Shown in pieces: positions 61,911 through 64,000 of a stretch of DNA of 64,000 nucleotides. Location of the stretch: NCBI RefSeq assembly GCF_000282115.1, contig NZ_AKJY01000030.1, positions 26,307 to 90,306 of the forward strand, given 5' to 3'. The notes beneath the pieces were generated by a model that saw only the letters and a program-made list of their open reading frames with translations, was not told the DNA's origin and did no database searches. The stretch comes from Chryseobacterium populi (GTDB lineage Bacteria > Bacteroidota > Bacteroidia > Flavobacteriales > Weeksellaceae). A program made the position numbers and the translations under genes. Position 1 is the stretch's first letter, and each line of letters starts with the position of its first letter.

Positions 61911-61942
61911 CAAAAGCCTTCCGGATAACCGAAGGGCTTTTG
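61911..61942 (-). terminator. Terminator of peptide gene B
   Basis: CAAAAGCCTTCCGG and CCGAAGGGCTTTTG pair around ATAA with one mismatch; on the minus strand a TTTTTT tail follows (61910-61905). It is a near-copy of the hairpin at 61396-61428. Confidence 0.8.
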
Positions 61943-61986
61943 CATATTAAATGTGGAAATGTTTAATTCTAAGTATCAATAAATGC

Positions 61987-62175
61987 TTAACAAGTGATTA
62001 CTTGTGGACAAGCAATATATTGAACGCAATATTTAGGACCTGTAACAGCTCCTGTACAGCTGCATCCGCATAAAGACAAATCGGGTTTAACAGGATCAAC
62101 GATGATACCGCCGACGATGTTTTTAAGCTCCTCTTTCTTTAGTTTTTTAGCGTTTTTAAAAATGTTGTTTGACAT
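61987..62175 (-). CDS. Double-glycine-leader six-cysteine peptide B (putative RiPP/bacteriocin precursor)
   Basis: A 62-residue precursor, paralogue of peptide A. The leader (1-23) ends LKKEELKNIVGG; the core begins IIVDPVKPDLSLCGCSC and continues TGAVTGPKYC, VQYIAC, PQVITC. Cysteine spacing is identical to peptide A, while most non-Cys positions between differ or are conservative, which suggests selection on the cysteine framework. The protein ends at the last Cys, whereas peptide A has five further residues (DQSAI). It has its own promoter (62221-62248) and terminator (61911-61942). Confidence 0.85.
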   Translation of the reverse strand: MSNNIFKNAKKLKKEELKNIVGGIIVDPVKPDLSLCGCSCTGAVTGPKYCVQYIACPQVITC

Positions 62176-62220
62176 GTGATTTGGATTTTGAGATTAAACA
62201 ATATAGTTTTATGATATCTT

Positions 62221-62248
62221 CAAAGTTAAACAATTATCTATTATTCAA
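62221..62248 (-). promoter_or_regulatory. Promoter of peptide gene B
   Basis: TTG (62248-62246), a 17-nt spacer and TAACTTTG (62228-62221) on the minus strand; it shares TTGTTTAACTTTG with the promoter of peptide gene A. Confidence 0.6.
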
Positions 62249-62343
62249 AGCATAGTTTAATGTAAAATTTTATAATTTATTTATTTTATTATAGTTATTG
62301 TCAGTTAAACGAATATTTATCCGAGATAGTAATTAAGCACCAC

Positions 62344-63585
62344 TCATTCTGTAAATTCCAGATCTTTATTATGGGTTTCGGAGATGGTAAGCGCCGAATA
62401 AAAAGCAAGTCCGAAGACCACTGCTCCTACGATGGCTGCACTTACCACTACTGTAAAATTATTTTTAAGAAGATCAAAAGCAAGAATCATTACAGGAACC
62501 AGCCCTCTTACCATATTCGGAACGGTAGTGGTTGCTGTATTCCTGATATTGGTTCCGAACTGTTCTGCCGCCAGGGTAACAAACATGGCCCAATACCCTG
62601 TCCCTAAACCAAGCCAGACACAGAAGATATAATATTTGGTTTCTGTATTCGTATTCCCGAAAAGCATGATGGCTACTCCAATGATTGTAAACAGAAGCAT
62701 GTAAAAAATAGCCATTTTCCTTGATTTTAAAGCCTGGGAAATAAACCCGCTCGATAAATCACCCACAGAAATCCCTATATAAGCCCACATAATGGCTTTC
62801 CCCGGATTAAGGTCTTTAATTTTCAATTCAGGGGCAAATTGATTCGCCAAAACCGCCAGAATCCCAATACAGTACCAGGTAGGAAGTCCCACAGCAATGC
62901 ATTTCAAATATCTTATCAATCGGTCTTTATGGGTGAAAAAGGAAAGGAAATTTCCTTTTGGAACTGTTTTGTGCTCAATATTTTTATAAATCCCCGATTC
63001 GGAAACACTTATTCTCAGGAACAAAAGCATAATTCCCAGTACTCCACCGATAATGTAAGAAATATTCCATCCTCCGGATAATTCTACTGTTAATTGGGCA
63101 ACAACCGCACCCATTAACCCAAATCCGGCGACTACAGAAGTTCCGATAGCTCTCAGATTTTTAGGAAGGCTCTCTGAAACCAACGTAATACCCGCTCCTA
63201 ATTCCCCTGCTAACCCAACTCCTGCAATAAAACGCAATCCTGCATAAGAATAGACCAGGTTTTCTTTGGGAAAATAGGGTAAGAAACCACAGGCTATATT
63301 GGCCAGAGAATAGACTAAGATAGATCCGAATAATACGGAAAGCCTTCCTTTTTTATCTCCGAAAATACCCCAAAAAACCCCACCAATAAGCAATCCCACC
63401 ATCTGACAGTTGAGGATAAAGGTTCCGTCAACATCCGGGTTCAGGCCTAAAGCCTTTAAACTCGGGATTCTTACGATACCGAATAAAAGCAGATCATAAA
63501 TATCAACAAAGTAACCTAACGCAGAAATAATGACAGGAATGGAAAAGATGTACTTCAATTTAGAAGAGGTGGAAAGTTCTTGCAT
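62344..63585 (-). CDS. MFS transporter of the metabolite:proton symporter type
   Basis: A 413-residue inner-membrane transporter with about 12 helices. The N-terminal helix carries ALGYFVDIYDLLLFGIVRIP, an Asp-rich pattern of the MHS/sialic-acid-like branch. The helix 2-3 loop is GIFGDKKGRLSVLFGSILVY (the MFS A motif GDKKGR), and helix 4 has FIAGVGLAGELGAGITLVSE. Such proteins import organic acids or similar metabolites and are not known peptide exporters. The gene lies between a GwsS gene and two peptide genes on the same strand, with a terminator upstream, so any link to peptide production is uncertain. Confidence 0.88.
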   Translation of the reverse strand: MQELSTSSKLKYIFSIPVIISALGYFVDIYDLLLFGIVRIPSLKALGLNPDVDGTFILNCQMVGLLIGGVFWGIFGDKKGRLSVLFGSILVYSLANIACGFLPYFPKENLVYSYAGLRFIAGVGLAGELGAGITLVSESLPKNLRAIGTSVVAGFGLMGAVVAQLTVELSGGWNISYIIGGVLGIMLLFLRISVSESGIYKNIEHKTVPKGNFLSFFTHKDRLIRYLKCIAVGLPTWYCIGILAVLANQFAPELKIKDLNPGKAIMWAYIGISVGDLSSGFISQALKSRKMAIFYMLLFTIIGVAIMLFGNTNTETKYYIFCVWLGLGTGYWAMFVTLAAEQFGTNIRNTATTTVPNMVRGLVPVMILAFDLLKNNFTVVVSAAIVGAVVFGLAFYSALTISETHNKDLEFTE

Positions 63586-63611
63586 TTGCTTTTTAAATTT
63601 TGCTAAAAATA

Positions 63612-63639
63612 AAAAACCTTTCGATCTCTTGAAAGGTTT
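63612..63639 (-). terminator. Terminator after the gwsS gene
   Basis: AAAAAACCTTTC pairs with GAAAGGTTTTTT around a GATCTCTT loop (63612-63639), two bases beyond the gwsS stop. The flanking A-run gives a T-tail on the minus strand. Confidence 0.85.
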
Positions 63640-63641
63640 TT

Positions 63642-64000
63642 TTATATAATATCTTGATTATCTTTCCATTTATTAGTATATGGATCAAATTTACATTGAT
63701 TTATCTTCCTCCATGAAGTACCAGTAAATTCAATATCAGAATTATCAAAACAAATATAGCGAAATTGACAGTCCCTACAAATGTCAATACTATCATTATT
63801 GATAAACCATTTCCTAGTAAAATCATTATCATTGATCAATGTTGTAATGTTTTTATTTTTGAAATTCCCATAGATACTTTCATGTGCTAGGAAATTTCTA
63901 AAATTACCTTCATTGTCAATACAAACCTTTCTATTCAATGCGACATGGTAGACTTCCCTGTTTTTCAGACAAATTAAAATTATTAAATTTAGTTTGTTAA
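63642..64000 (-). CDS. gwsS: Grasp-with-spasm SPASM-domain maturase GwsS, C-terminal fragment (runs off window)
   Basis: The frame is open from the window edge to the stop at 63642, giving about 119 C-terminal residues. An in-frame TTG at 63938 is an internal Leu codon, because the upstream frame (REVYHVALNRKVCID) continues the family. Markers of the SPASM-type maturase of grasp-with-spasm systems are KVCIDNEGN, YGNFKN, then DICRDCQFRYICFDNSD and QCKFDPYTNKW. The cysteines would bind iron-sulfur clusters; one canonical SPASM Cys position reads Asn (CFDN). The usual partners, an ATP-grasp ligase (GwsG) and a precursor, would lie beyond the edge. Confidence 0.82.
   Translation of the reverse strand, partial: NKLNLIILICLKNREVYHVALNRKVCIDNEGNFRNFLAHESIYGNFKNKNITTLINDNDFTRKWFINNDSIDICRDCQFRYICFDNSDIEFTGTSWRKINQCKFDPYTNKWKDNQDII

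Noticed and set aside
63936..63938. TTG as the start of a small separate protein at the right edge
   Set aside because: The frame continues upstream to the window end with sequence typical of the SPASM maturase, so the TTG is an internal Leu codon.

Overview
The window looks like a chromosomal segment of a Chryseobacterium-like flavobacterium (Bacteroidota, Weeksellaceae). The evidence is low GC, many intergenic promoters of the Bacteroidota form TTG-N17-23-TAnnTTTG, a SusC/SusD starch locus, a GLPGLI-family protein, a VGIN-type exported protein, double-glycine bacteriocin-like peptides and a grasp-with-spasm (GwsS) gene end. No rRNA, tRNA, insertion sequence, prophage or CRISPR array was seen.

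Layout. 1-6.9 kb: purine cluster on the minus strand (purM, purN, a stand-alone CTP-synthase-like amidotransferase, purH, purD, then guaA cut by the window edge), preceded by a candidate structured leader RNA. 6.9-9.5 kb: FMN reductase, pirin, and a divergent HxlR regulator/azoreductase pair sharing a palindromic operator candidate. 9.8-21.6 kb: maltooligosaccharide (sus/mal) locus, minus strand, in transcription order susC, susD, susE-like, GH97 susB, GH13 susA-like, NTF2-like, sugar MFS. 21.9-27.8 kb: metG, a methyltransferase, and a VWA protein/AAA ATPase pair. 28-33 kb: tripartite EmrB/HlyD/TolC efflux operon with an AraC regulator. 33-39 kb: DUF2891, DUF4349, GxxExxY, RsmI-like methylase, LMW phosphatase and dnaA. 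39-49 kb: thioesterase, pheA, exported and membrane proteins, rarA, yidD, lgt, nnr. 49-57 kb: mscL, a SerA-like dehydrogenase, HAD protein, idi, gcvT, Crp and ArsC-like genes, thioesterase, TIM-barrel protein. 57-61.4 kb: GLPGLI protein, a fluoride riboswitch controlling a CLC-F antiporter, and a LysR/YeiH pair. 61.4-64 kb: two tandemly duplicated six-cysteine GG-leader peptide genes, an MHS-type MFS transporter and the C-terminal end of GwsS, which runs off the right edge.

Most novel candidates: (i) the two peptide cassettes, each with its own promoter and terminator and an identical C-X-C-X-C-X9-C-X5-C-X5-C core, next to grasp-with-spasm machinery; (ii) a leader RNA of about 170 nt before purM with a bulged stem followed by a terminator-like hairpin; (iii) the fluoride riboswitch, whose pseudoknot strand overlaps a hairpin that hides the ribosome binding site. 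Several families of interspersed intergenic repeats are also visible. Functional names come from reading motifs by eye; no database search was run.
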